From: Chrysoperla carnea
Lineage: Eukaryota; Arthropoda; Insecta; Neuroptera; Chrysopidae
DNA: 64,000 nt
NCBI RefSeq assembly: GCF_905475395.1
Contig: NC_058339.1
Coordinates: 72,754,520-72,818,519, forward strand
Direction of reading: 5' to 3'
Part shown: positions 47,239 to 57,874 of the stretch, piece by piece
How positions within the stretch are numbered: position 1 is the stretch's first letter
Layout of the letters: each line of letters starts with the position of its first letter
Made by a program: the position numbers and the translations under genes
Notes under the pieces: model-generated
The model's input: only the letters and a program-made list of their open reading frames with translations
What the model was told of the DNA's origin: nothing
The model's database searches: none

Positions 47239-47738
47239 AATGGCGCTTATTTCGATTGATTTCATAAAGTATTCAATGAGATACTTCAGTTTAAAATAGA
47301 CTTATATAAACGGACAAAACTTTTGAAACAACCTAATAATTTGACTTCAAATCAAGTGACTTAAAGCGTGATAGATTTTATTTCGTGAAAAAGACAAAAT
47401 TGCCATCTACAAAGTGATCGATCCTTTTCTTCCTAAAAAACTTTGCAAATATATCGTAAGATCCGAGTAAGACGGATTTTGTTTTTGTATTGAGGAATGC
47501 GAAAAGTACTTTGCTTAGTGTGTTTCCAGTAGCTTTGAATACCCTAATTGATCTTAAATTTTGCTAGAAACATCCATTTCATACCATCCTGCTTTAATCG
47601 CGTCTATTTCACTCTCGAAATCATTTGGATTGTTTTTTATTCCAACTGTAAGAAATGTTTTCGGGAGAGCTATCAAAATTTTAATAAGAAAGATAACAAT
47701 GAAGGCTTCTCGTAGTGGTGACTGAATTTTATAAGAGT

Positions 47739-49330
47739 CTTCTTTTCTGTGTGAATCCGTTTATGTCTTTAAATTCGTACAACATAAACGAATTCACATA
47801 GAGGAGAATTCTTGTTTATCATCAATTTTCAATTCGATTTCCCGAATACAGGTAAGTTCATTAATATTTTGTTTTTGTAAACACATCGGCTAGTAATTAA
47901 ATTTCCTTTTTTAGGAATGCACGGGCACAGCATCGAAGACGATTATCATACTTTCAATCTAATACAAAGGTTTCGGGAAAAATAAACCAGAAAGAGATTT
48001 GCTCTTAGCAATTGTGAATGTGAGAAATCACATTGAACAGAATGCTATTCCATTAATAGTTTTCTAGTCAGCAATTTTTTCGCTAAGAATTGTGATAATT
48101 TCCAGAATACTTCGAAGAAGAATAGAAGACTGGAAAAAATCTAGCAGGAACCTTAGGAATTGCAGTAGTTTTAAGAGTGTTGTTTTCACTGTGAATTCTT
48201 TTATGTCTGTATATGAGCCTAACATAAACGAATTCACAGTGAGTACAATTCCCTTTCATCCATGGTTTTCGAAATTCCTTAGGGTAAGTAAAATTATTGC
48301 ACCAAGCATAAGACAAGTCAAAAAATTTTTGGCGAGGGTAAAAAAAATTTGGCGCATATCTTTAAGAGTGTTGTCTTCAGTGTGAGTCCGTTTATGTCTT
48401 TATGTGAGGATAACATAAACGAACTCACATTGGGGAGAATTCTTTTTCTTCCAACAATTTTCTACCCGACAAAAGGTAAGATTATTTAAAAAAAAAAAAG
48501 AAGTGATATACAGTCATAAGAACTGCCGACTGAAGTTAAAACTTTGGAATAACTGTGTTTTTTTAAATTTTTGAACTAAAACTTCTTTTGGCACGCTTGA
48601 TTTGAAGAGTAAACTGTAGAATGTATGAACAGAATGTCACGAAAATGTGTGATCAAGCTTTTTGCGAAAAGTGTAATCAAGTTGAGAGAGAGATACAAGT
48701 TAGTGAAGATAGAAAGAGATCAAGCTTGTTACGAAAATTGTGATCAAGTTGAGAGGGAGATATATAAGTATATAAAATATTGTACATTTACACAGTTCGA
48801 AACCAGCTCTAGTATATTAAATTTTTTGTTTTGTTTTTATTACTCAATAATATTTATTTTATTTGTAATATGTAGCTACACCAAGAGACAGAGCTAAAGA
48901 AGTTTTACTTCAGTCGTGTGGTCTAAAGCACACTCATTTTTTTAAAAATTAATTTTAGTTTGGCTAATTAAAATTTCATAATTTGTAAATTGAAATTATT
49001 AACAAAATGGGTATGTATAACTATTATAAATAATAAAAAGGCAACAGCACACAGTGTTCCTAAGAGGTCTGCCATCAAAGTACTGGGTTTGCAATGTTTG
49101 CTTAACTTCAGCGTGTGGTATGCATGTCGCTTCCGAGGTGACGCGAAACCATAAGTTAACGCCGCTTATTTATGTCGCTTCAAAAATTACTGGAGTCGTG
49201 GTTTTAAGAGTGTTGTTTTCAGTATGAATCCGTTTATGTCTTTATATGAGCATAACATAAACGAATTCACATTGAGGAAAATACTTTTTCATCATCATTT
49301 TTCAATTTGATTTCTTTCAGGTGAGTCCAC
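47739..49330 (+). repeat. four dispersed hairpin units with matching arms
   Basis: Hairpins at 47739-47812, 48181-48250, 48371-48441 and 49211-49281 each pair an arm like TGAATCCGTTTATGT with ACATAAACGAATTCACA across a 10-20 base loop. The stems are about 20-26 bp. Each unit is preceded by a TTTTAAGAGTGTTGTTTTCA-type lead (weaker in the first). About 62-72 bases after the start of the right arm there is a splice-donor-like GTAAG or GTGAG. Both arms can be read on opposite strands as HKR[IT]H, the C2H2 zinc-finger linker sequence. The sequence between units is unrelated by eye. Function is unknown. Confidence 0.65.
48577..48936 (+). repeat. SINE-like element, copy 2
   Basis: It matches 41851-42192 through AAAACTTCTTT.GGCACGCTTG, two repeats of TGTGATCAAGCTT..ACGAAA, ATTGTACATTTACAC, the B box GTTCGAAACC, GAGACAGAGCTAAAGAA and GTCGTGTGGTCTAAAGC. 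The A box region is deleted. The internal GATCAAG block is present once more than in copy 1. Confidence 0.7.
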
Positions 49331-49998
49331 AAAATTATGTACCAACTAAATTACAGCATTCAGTCGCCCAGTTAAAGAGACACTGGCAAAAATTTCATTT
49401 CCAAAGTATCAGTTCGACTTAGAATACCGTTTCTAAAACACCAAGATTTTCAACTGGACATTCGTGTTTACAGTGAATTTTCTTGAAGTGGTTAAAACAT
49501 TCCTATCGTTAAAAATGCATTCCTAATCAGTTATATTCAGTTCGTTTTTGCCTCAACGTACCAACCTTCGCGTTCCATAAATGTAATTCTTCCTTATTTA
49601 CACTCCTACTTCTGAATTCTTTATATATTTTCCTACATATTTCGAGAATGATTTCTTGAACCGTTTCCCTTATTTATTATCTGTTCTAAACGGTTTATAT
49701 TTCTAAACAACCATTAAGATTTCTATCGAACTTTTTCAATTTGTGGGTACCCTGTACATTTAATGTCAAGTTAATATCCGAATGTTAATATTTTCGAAAG
49801 CAGAGATTTGTAAAAAGAAAACTTTTTTTTCGTAAACTTTATAATAAAATTTTTCCATATGTAGCCAACTTAAGCAGACACACTGTATATTTCTAATCAT
49901 TCTATAAACTGTATGACTTCAGACTTCATTAAAAACTAAATTTAATATTTAATAATAATAACAAATTAAAATTATTTAAAAAAATTAAATAAGTTTTA
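49331..49998. other. region downstream of the PGLS gene
   Basis: AT-rich, with no gene or paired repeat seen. A TTTAAT near 49942 could serve as a minus-strand ATTAAA poly(A) signal for the lactonase gene. Confidence 0.4.
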
Positions 49999-51856
49999 TT
50001 ATTTAACATATTTTCCAGCTTTAGGATCCAATATCCATAATAATTTTCCAGGATTTGTTACTAAAGCGGCTGGAAACGATTTATCACCATCTACAAGTAT
50101 TTTCTGCAAAAAAAAAATTATATTGTACAACAAGAGAAAACATGAAAATATTATTTGTTATTACCTTAACGATAGGAGCTTTTTCTTCACCTGCAACAGC
50201 AAATAAAACACAATTCGCATTGTTAAGGACGGGTAATGTCAGCGTTATCCGTTCACTTGGTGGTTTAGGTGAATCTGTTATTGATGCTACAATACTTGTA
50301 GCATTTAATAAGGGATGTCCGGGAAATAAGGAACATGTATGACCATCCGGTCCCATTCCCAAGAATAATAAATCAAATTGTGGAATACTTTCGTTAGTAA
50401 AATATGTTTTAATCTTTGCAATGTAATCGTCTGCTGCTTCTTGAGCTAAAAAAATTTAAATCAAAGTTATAAAGTTAACGCCGTTTTGTTTCCATATTTA
50501 AAAAAAAAATTATATTAATTTAATTTTTATACCCTGTATATGTGAAATATATATCATGGTATACTAATTTTAGTCTCTAGTTTGTAACGCTTAAAAATAT
50601 TAAGAAAGTCAGGCTGTTTGAGAAATACAGTGAATGTTTATTTTTTGCGGTAGATGATAGCTAAAAGCCCCTTGATCACAATAAACACAGTTTTCGGGCC
50701 TCTAGCGGGGCAAAATTGTTAATTATTTCATTATAAAATTGTGATTCTTAACACAATATTTTATGGAAGAACTCACAATAACGTTAATTGTAAAATAATT
50801 AATCGATGATTGAGCTTCAAAATGTTTTCATCATGAAGAATATCACAGATTCTGTTTATGCAAAAAACATTACCTTACGGCGCTTTCCAAGAAGAACACA
50901 TAAAAAAAACTAGCCAAATTGACGTATAAATTTTATCCTTTACGATATTTTCATAGGATTTTATTACATTTACATAATACAAATTGCCTAATTGACTAGC
51001 AATGTCACGGCCAGACTACTTTAATGCTATGAACAAAATTTTGGTATAAGTGTTCATATAATTCATTTGTCCTTCGGCCCGTGAATACGATAACTCAAAA
51101 ACGAAAATAAATATCAAGCAGGAATTTTTAAAGTGTACTGAAGACGTAAAAAGTGAGTTTGATTTCGTAAATGAACAACATAGGTCAATTGGGTCTGTAG
51201 GACCCATCTTGTAAACCGTTAGAGATAGAACAAAAGTTTAAATTTAAAAAATGTTTCTTATAAAAAAATAAACTTTTGTTTGAAAAATTTTTTCCATATA
51301 AGATAAAACGGTAAATTTTTGAAAACCATAACAAATGACGGGCCAAAGCCGCCATTAGTGTGTTGATTTTTTATACAAGGTATTTTAACAATTTTCACTT
51401 GTTTTTTTTTTTTTTTTTGGGATTGGGAACAATATATGGCTGGCAATTAATAAAAATTCATAAATAAAATCAAACCTGAAACGCCCTGCTTAATTCGTAC
51501 AAACTGTGATTCTGGAATGTTTATATTTACAGCTTCTAATGCTGATTTCGTTGCACCATAATTTGAATCGGCACTATCCTCTTGAACAACACGTTCGTCG
51601 CAAAGAAAGAATACCCATTTCGATGTATCCGACTTTGTATCTTGTATTACCTTAACTAAGTATTTAACGCACGAACCTCCTAAAATTTATTCAGCGAGTT
51701 AATAAAAAAAAATTCTAGTGTAAATTTTTTAATACCTGAAATTCCAATATAAAATTTGTCTTTTGTACTAATTGCATTATTTGCGTTTTCGGTAATAACG
51801 GTTAGTAAACGTTCTTGAAATTTGTCATTATCTTCTGCAACGAATATTTGGGCCAT
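49999..51856 (-). CDS. PGLS: 6-phosphogluconolactonase (complete, 4 exons)
   Basis: Hydrolyses 6-phosphogluconolactone to 6-phosphogluconate in the oxidative pentose phosphate pathway, in the cytosol. Exons from the start: 51856-51736, 51679-51476, 50445-50165 and 50103-49999. They join in phase to 236 residues; animal single-domain PGLS proteins have about 240-260. IGISGGS (about residues 37-43) is the phosphate-binding loop, [11 protein letters not shown] is the family core strand, and [15 protein letters not shown] carries the active-site Asp142 and His144. The first ATG is at 51856. Intron 2 (about 1.0 kb) carries two minus-strand pieces of the 34727-type repeat. The next gene, the carrier, is on the same strand but 6 kb away, so the two are not likely to share a transcript. 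Confidence 0.95.
50446..51475 (-). repeat. PGLS intron 2 with two dispersed repeat pieces
   Basis: About 51010-51420 is a minus-strand copy of the 34727-type repeat (TGTAAACCGTTAGAGATAGA, GATAACTCAAAAACGAAAA). About 50529-50615 matches the part of that family with GTATACTAATTTTAGTC and AGTTTGTAACG. The rest shows nothing. Confidence 0.6.
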
Positions 51857-52475
51857 AATTGATATGGAAAACAATAAAACTATTAATAATGTAATAATTT
51901 TAACCTAAATGAATTGCAAGAATTTCTTTTGGTTTTATTAGAAAAGGTTTTTGAATGGTCATTGGAGGTCATACAACAGTACAGAACATCAAAACATGAA
52001 CCACGTGATTCAAGATAATACTGGAGAAAATTATTCGTAGTTCACACAAAGTTACAGAGATGGCATTTAAATTGGCTTAAATCTTTACTAATGAAATTAA
52101 AGAAACTCTAAACATTTGATTTTTTACTATTGATAACTGAAAGTTCCAGCTCGCCAACAGGCGATAATAGTTCGTACTAATTAAAATCAGAAGAAGACCC
52201 GAATTAAGAAGTTATAATTTCGACTACCAGATGGCAATACTTGTACTTGCCATTTTTTAAGGCCAATAAAAATATTCAAATTCGGGAAGTCCACCTGCCG
52301 CTGGGTGCTTAAGCGCCCGCGTGCAACACAGATTGTGACGCCTCCTGTTCAGCTGTGACACTACGATTAAATAAACAGAAAAAACAAATATTTATTCTTT
52401 ATGAAGTAGTTCATTTTTCACATCACATTTAGCAAAAGTATTATTAAGTTAATTATATTATTGTTAAAAAGCAGT

Positions 52476-52545
52476 GTGGCTGTACGGATATAGCACTTGC
52501 CTATGAAACAAAGGTACGCTGGTTCGTATCCTGATGGGGCTAAAA
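52476..52545 (+). repeat. tRNA-like SINE head
   Basis: A box like TGGCTGTACGG and B box GGTTCGTATCC lie at tRNA spacing, but the expected acceptor-stem halves do not pair. A degenerate tRNA-derived element is more likely than a working gene. An A- or T-rich tail follows, then TCATAAATCATTATTCTGTC, which recurs at about 55166. Confidence 0.45.
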
Positions 52546-54066
52546 TTTTTATTTTTAAATTAAATGAATTTTTCCTGATATTAAAAATTTTCCACTCTTT
52601 TTGTAGTTTAAATTATCTATATAGCCCGCCCTCTTGCTTTAAATAACTCCTGTCATAAATCATTATTCTGTCAGGGGGTGGGAATTTAAATAATCATAAA
52701 TATATCTCACTCTTTAAAATCATGTTCTCCTGTTACAAAATATTAAAAATATATACTAAAATGGCTAGCTCCGCGATCTTAGCACCTCATGTGCGGAATT
52801 TCGATTGACCAATTATACCATCTGAAAGGTCAGAAATTGGTCATAAAAGGTCAGTTGGTCTCATTAATTGGTCAGCATCAGAAAATTTTTTATTAAAGAT
52901 TAAAGTTTTTCAAGGTCAATTAATAAGTTTAGCACCTCATTCGCAGAATGAGTCTGTGGACATCCGTCCGTCTGTGGACACGATAACTCAAAAACGAAAA
53001 AAGATATCGAGCTGAAATTTTTACAGCGTACTCAGGACGTAAAAAGTGAGGTCAAGTTCGTAAATGAGCATCATAGGTGAATTGGGTCTTGGGTCCGTAG
53101 GACCCATCTTGTAAACCGTTAGAGATAGAACAAAAGTTTAAATGTAAAATTTTTTTTCATAAACATCACTGTTTACTCGTGAGGGCGCCAATTAGGCGGA
53201 AATTTTATAATATTTACTATACTTGATTATCAGTTATGTATGTGTCACATGTTTGTATGTGTAATGTGATAAATAAATCAACACTGACTATGCATGGTAT
53301 TTCAACAATTAACTCAGTCAATTGTTTGTTTTCACTTGTATTATATATATTTGTACATATGTCACCTATAAAAAATTTGAATGAATAATAATTTTTTAAT
53401 GAATAAAATTTTTTAATAAAATTTGAATGAATAATAATGGTTATTTTATATAGTAAAAAATCAATTTTCGGGATAACGATTTCAAATTAATATAAATAAA
53501 TAAATATCGTTATATATTTTAAATTTTGTTTTATTTTATTCTATCCCATTTTTCCTTTCAGAACAAAATTTTTAATTAACTAATTAATTTTTTTTTAGTA
53601 AAGGTACAAACAAATTCTTATAAAATATAGGTGAGATAAAGAAGTTGGATTGTAAATACGTAATATTCTTTTTGGATTTTCATTTTATTTTTGTGTGGTA
53701 TTTGGTTTGTAAAAAAAAAGTTGATGCAAAAAATTTTTTTTTAAGATGAAATTAATTATATGATATATTAATTATATGATAATTCGTAAATAGTTTTTAT
53801 GTATTTTGATTTCATTTAAATAAAGTTGAAAACTCAAACCCTGTTTTTATTTTATTTTTCCCCATCTCTCTGTAGCTATACAATATTATTTCAGTTAAAA
53901 ATAGGTGAGTATTTCGAACTTCACGATAGGTAAGTATTTCAAACTTCGTTTGCCATTTTTTTTTGTAATAATACTACTCAAAATTTTCCGAAAATGAGTT
54001 TTACTTTTTGTTATAATTTAAGAAAGTCGAAAATATGAATATAATTATTTATTAATACGAATAACA

Positions 54067-54140
54067 GAGCCCTAATGGTATAATGGTTAGCGTATCTGAC
54101 TTCGAATAAATAGTCTCTTGGTTCGAAACTAGGTGAAGAC
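54067..54140 (+). repeat. tRNA-Arg(TCG)-like sequence, probably a relic
   Basis: GAGCCCTAATGGTATAATGG provides a good A box, CTGACTTCGAAT resembles the anticodon loop of an arginine tRNA with TCG, and GGTTCGAAACT is a good B box. The anticodon stem and the 3' acceptor half do not pair, so this is read as a tRNA pseudogene or SINE head. Confidence 0.5.
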
Positions 54141-54270
54141 ATATATTAATAAAAAGTTCATTAAATCTTTTAAGCAAAATCTGATTTTTATTTTCATTTT
54201 TTTTCAAATTTCCACCACAGCATGTTTGCCTAGTAAATGATGAAAAAATTAGTTTTTTTTCGTTCAAAAA

Positions 54271-54549
54271 CTTCAATTTTTTTCACATTTCTACTAGGAG
54301 AACATCAAGGACGGACGGAATAAGTAGTACCTGATAGCAAGGCAATTGTTGTCACCTCGTAAGTCAGAAAGTTAGTGGTCTGCACACCCGTGTTTGGTGA
54401 GTGTGACCTCTAGTGGGCAGACCAATAACTTTCTGCCAAAATAAAATTTTAGACTTTCGGGGTGAAAACACTTACTCACCTTTCTCCTTATCAGGAACTA
54501 CTAATTCCCACTTATGTTCTCCTAGTACAAATGTTGAAAAAATTGAAAA
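54271..54549. repeat. fold-back element, 0.28 kb
   Basis: Outer arms pair CTACTAGGAGAACAT with ATGTTCTCCTAGTAC, and AGTAGTACCTGATA with TATCAGGAACTACT. The inner pair CAGAAAGTTAGTGGTCTGC with GCAGACCAATAACTTTCTG brackets a short loop. Confidence 0.75.
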
Positions 54550-55329
54550 TTTTTTCGAAATTATATTATTTTTTGAATATAAAATTAAACTGACCAATTA
54601 TTTATATTAGCTGACCAATTATCAGCGAATGCTTCCCGATCGCGCATAGGTGGAGTTTTTTCAATCTTTAATAAAAAATTTTCTGATGCTGACCAATTAA
54701 TGAGACCAACTGACCTTTTATGACCAATTTCTGACCTTTCAGATGGTATAATTGGTCAATCGAAATTCCGCACATGAGGTGCTAAGATCGCGGAGCTAAA
54801 ATGGCTTGGTTATGCTAAAATTTGAAACTTTTTAATAAGAGAACATGTCATATAGTTTATCTCACTCATATTCTCCTATTACAAAATATTAAAATTAGTA
54901 TTTATAAATTAAAAAATCGCTCGTTAAGACTCAAATTTGAAATTTTGTAACAGAAGAACATGTTATATATTTTCTCCCCTTTTTTAATAACGTATTCGCC
55001 TATTACAAAATATTTAAAAAACTACTTATATTGCTTGATTTTTTGTTGTACATGCTATAATTTATTCTTGTTAAATGAAATTTTACAAGATTTTGTAATA
55101 GGAGAACATGTTACTTAAAACATATAACAAAAAATTAATTATGTTAGTTCCATTTTCCTACTTATGTCATAAATCATTCTTCTGTCAGAGAGAGGGTGGG
55201 AATTAAAATAACATAAAATATACCCCCCTCTCTTACTTATATGTCTCTTGGTTCTCATAATAATAATCTAAAAAAATGACATTATCTCGACCTAATAATT
55301 TATTTAATTAAAAAATAATCGGGACAATG

Positions 55330-55400
55330 CTAGATACGAACCGAGGTACTCCGTAACCGCAAGCGACTGGGCTAGCCACTATTCTACCTTTGACATGCTA
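55330..55400 (-). repeat. tRNA-like SINE head on the minus strand
   Basis: The reverse strand carries TAGTGGCTAGCCCAG (A-box-like) and GGTTCGTATCT (B box) at tRNA spacing. It resembles the 52476 sequence around the B box. No full cloverleaf was found. Confidence 0.45.
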
Positions 55401-56859
55401 TATTTATCAATAATGTAATAAACATACCTATTACTCACCTTTTTTTCAATTAACTTGTTTCCTTAAACTTAGTATTTATTTTTCTTTTACTGACTTTTTT
55501 CCATACCCATTATGTATTTGTTTTTACTCACCTTTTTTCAATAAATTTACCCATAAATCAATAATTGTAGTAATATTTTGTTAAAAATATAATCGATGTA
55601 AATGATAAAAAATAAGGTAGGTATAATATTGAATAATAATAATTAAACCAGAAAAATTGAGACTTTCAACTACAGAGAGACTTCTCATCCACCCCCCCCC
55701 CCCGGACATTTTCAGTATTGTGACGACCATGTTAAGCTAAAAACATTTGACTAACTGTTTTCATTTGTTATGAAAATAAGCAATTTATTTATCTGATTTC
55801 TCTAGTTTTTTTTCGACATCTTCTAAATTTTCTTTAAAAAGGAAAGATCATTTGCTACAAGAACAAATTGATTAAGCCCCAAGCATTGAAATGACTTTGT
55901 ATGAAGGCCTCGTCCTAACTTACGGGTAAATGATTTTGATCATCTCCCTATTTCCACAAAATATTCCGAGTTTAATAAGGTTGAAATGAATAAAATAACA
56001 CAATTCCATGAACGTTTAAAATATCTTTATTGACTGCCATGTCGTCTTTGGTAAATGCAAGGATAAATTGATTTAATTCAAAGGTTTAGAGAAGGAAATG
56101 GCGGAAGAATTAAGAGAATAAAAGGTAAATATGGTAAATTACATTTATAATAACATAGTTTTTTTTTTTTTTTAAATAGTAAAAATAGTTTTTCATTTTA
56201 AAAAAGCATTTTAGTTTACAACATTATTTCAAAGAAGCGAACATGAAACACGTCAAAAAAAATTATAAATATAAAAAAATAATCAAATTGAAACAAAAAG
56301 AAAAACAAACAAATGATATTTAAATACACACACTTCCGGTTCCATTCACACACACAAACACACGTCCATCCAGAAAATTTTGTTTGAATTAAATTATTTT
56401 CCACATAAATCGCAACATTCATTCAAAAAAACAAAACGCGCGCAGATACAAGAGTTTGTCTTTAAAGTTAAATTTACTTAAATAAAATTCATTCTATTTT
56501 TTTTAAGTCTCCTTCATTATTACATCTGTAAAATACAGATCGCCGCCATTTTTTAATTTATTATTATTATTCATTAATTTTTACACATAAATTGTGTTCA
56601 TTTTTAAATATTTTTGAACTAACTATTTAAATAAATTAATTAAATAACAACATTTAACAACATTGATGAATGGTTTTTTTTTGTTTTGAACATTTTATAT
56701 GATGATTTGACAAAATGGTATTCATTTAAAAACTTGGCGTCACAATAGTTTATTTTTTAAATAAAAACAAAAAAACTAGAGATGCGTTTTTTTTTTTTTT
56801 TTTTTGTTAAATTCAAGTTTTCATATTCGGTGTTAATAAAAAGCCCAGGTTGCCGCATT

Positions 56860-57320
56860 CAACATTTAAAATAAATACGATTTTCTTTTCTTCTCGGCTT
56901 TGTAGTGATCGATTTATTATCGAAGATATCTTCGATTTTTTTTCAATTTGCGATTTATGATTCTGAATCATTTTTTCTTTAATTTTGACGTTGACATTCG
57001 TAATAAGTGTGGCAAATCGTTACAAACCCCTCTCTCCCACAATCGATTATACAATATTAATCAGCCACTTACGAATAAATGACATTTAAAAAAACACGAT
57101 TTTCTTTTATTCCCGGCTGCAGTGATCGATTTACCACTGAATATGTCTTCGATTTTGATTCAATTTGCGATTTAGGATTCTGAATCTTTTTATTTTATTT
57201 TGACGTTTTAAATACGATAAATAAGTGAATGTAATTTTGAGGTTATTAAAAAAAAAATAACATCCGTAAGTGGGCCAATCGTTACAAACTACCCTCCAAT
57301 TAATTAGCCACTTACGGATA
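56860..57320. repeat. tandem duplication, period about 223 bp
   Basis: Two direct copies share ACGATTTTCTTTT, CAGTGATCGATTTA or a variant, TCAATTTGCGATTTA, GGATTCTGAATC or a variant, TTTGACGTT, AATCGTTACAAAC and GCCACTTACG.ATAAAT. A third GCCACTTACG block is near 57518. It lies downstream of the carrier gene. Confidence 0.6.
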
Positions 57321-57821
57321 AATATTTGGGGGTTGTAATACCAAATTAAATATATTAATTTTTATAATATCTATAAAAATCCCATTATTGATAACTTAGC
57401 GAGATTAATTTACTATTTAAGAGTTTTGTTTTTAAATATTTTAAAAGAAAGATCTCTAGAAGTCAAAAAATCGGGTTTCATCATATTACCCATTATTCGA
57501 TTACTCAGGATTATTAATTTGCCACTTACGAAATAAACGCCTGTTTTGAGATTAAAAAAAATACATCTGCAACGATAACAAATCGAATTCGGGTTAATTT
57601 ATAGCAGAGCAGAATGCAATTCCTTTTAAAACGTAGTTTTATGTAGCTCGAGTAAGATGTTAACTTGTTTTAACACGATTAACAACAAATATATCAATAA
57701 TTTGAAGTTAAAATTTATACTAATTAAGTTCGATTAGTACTTTTAAAAATGGAATGGTGTTTTCGAATCGATTACTTGCCAGACTTTGAATACGACCACC
57801 AATTGGTATTGGTTTTTTTTT

Positions 57822-57827
57822 TTTATT
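57822..57827 (-). terminator. candidate polyadenylation signal of the carrier gene
   Basis: A minus-strand AATAAA lies about 50 bases after the carrier stop codon, next to an A-run on the transcript strand. Confidence 0.45.
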
Positions 57828-57874
57828 AAATTTTTGCATTAAATAGTAAATGACAATGATACAATTAAAATGTA

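Larger units (their letters stand above)
52700..54870. repeat. 2.1 kb element with 135 bp inverted arms
   Basis: Arms 52766-52901 and 54663-54797 are inverted copies with almost no differences over about 135 bases, starting TAGCTCCGCGATCTTAGCAC and ending near TTTTTTATTAAAGATT. Weaker similarity extends about 60-80 bases outward (ATGTTCTC.TRTTA blocks). The interior holds a minus-strand copy of the 34727-type repeat (about 52930-53345), a tRNA-like stretch at 54067-54140 and the fold-back at 54271-54549. No transposase frame is visible. Confidence 0.7.
51857..57874. other. PGLS to SCaMC intergenic region, nested repeats
   Basis: Holds a single satellite unit at 52133-52295, tRNA-like sequences near 52476, 54067 and 55330, the large inverted element at about 52700-54870, a fold-back at 54271-54549, several AACATGTTATATA/TTCTCCTATTACAAAA modules, a C13-14 run near 55691-55704, and a tandem duplication at 56860-57320. 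No protein gene is recognised. Confidence 0.65.

Noticed and set aside
48625-48897. 90-codon open frame
   Set aside because: It lies inside SINE-like copy 2 and is not kept open in copy 1.
54067-54140. Working tRNA-Arg gene
   Set aside because: A and B boxes are good, but the anticodon stem and acceptor stem do not pair.
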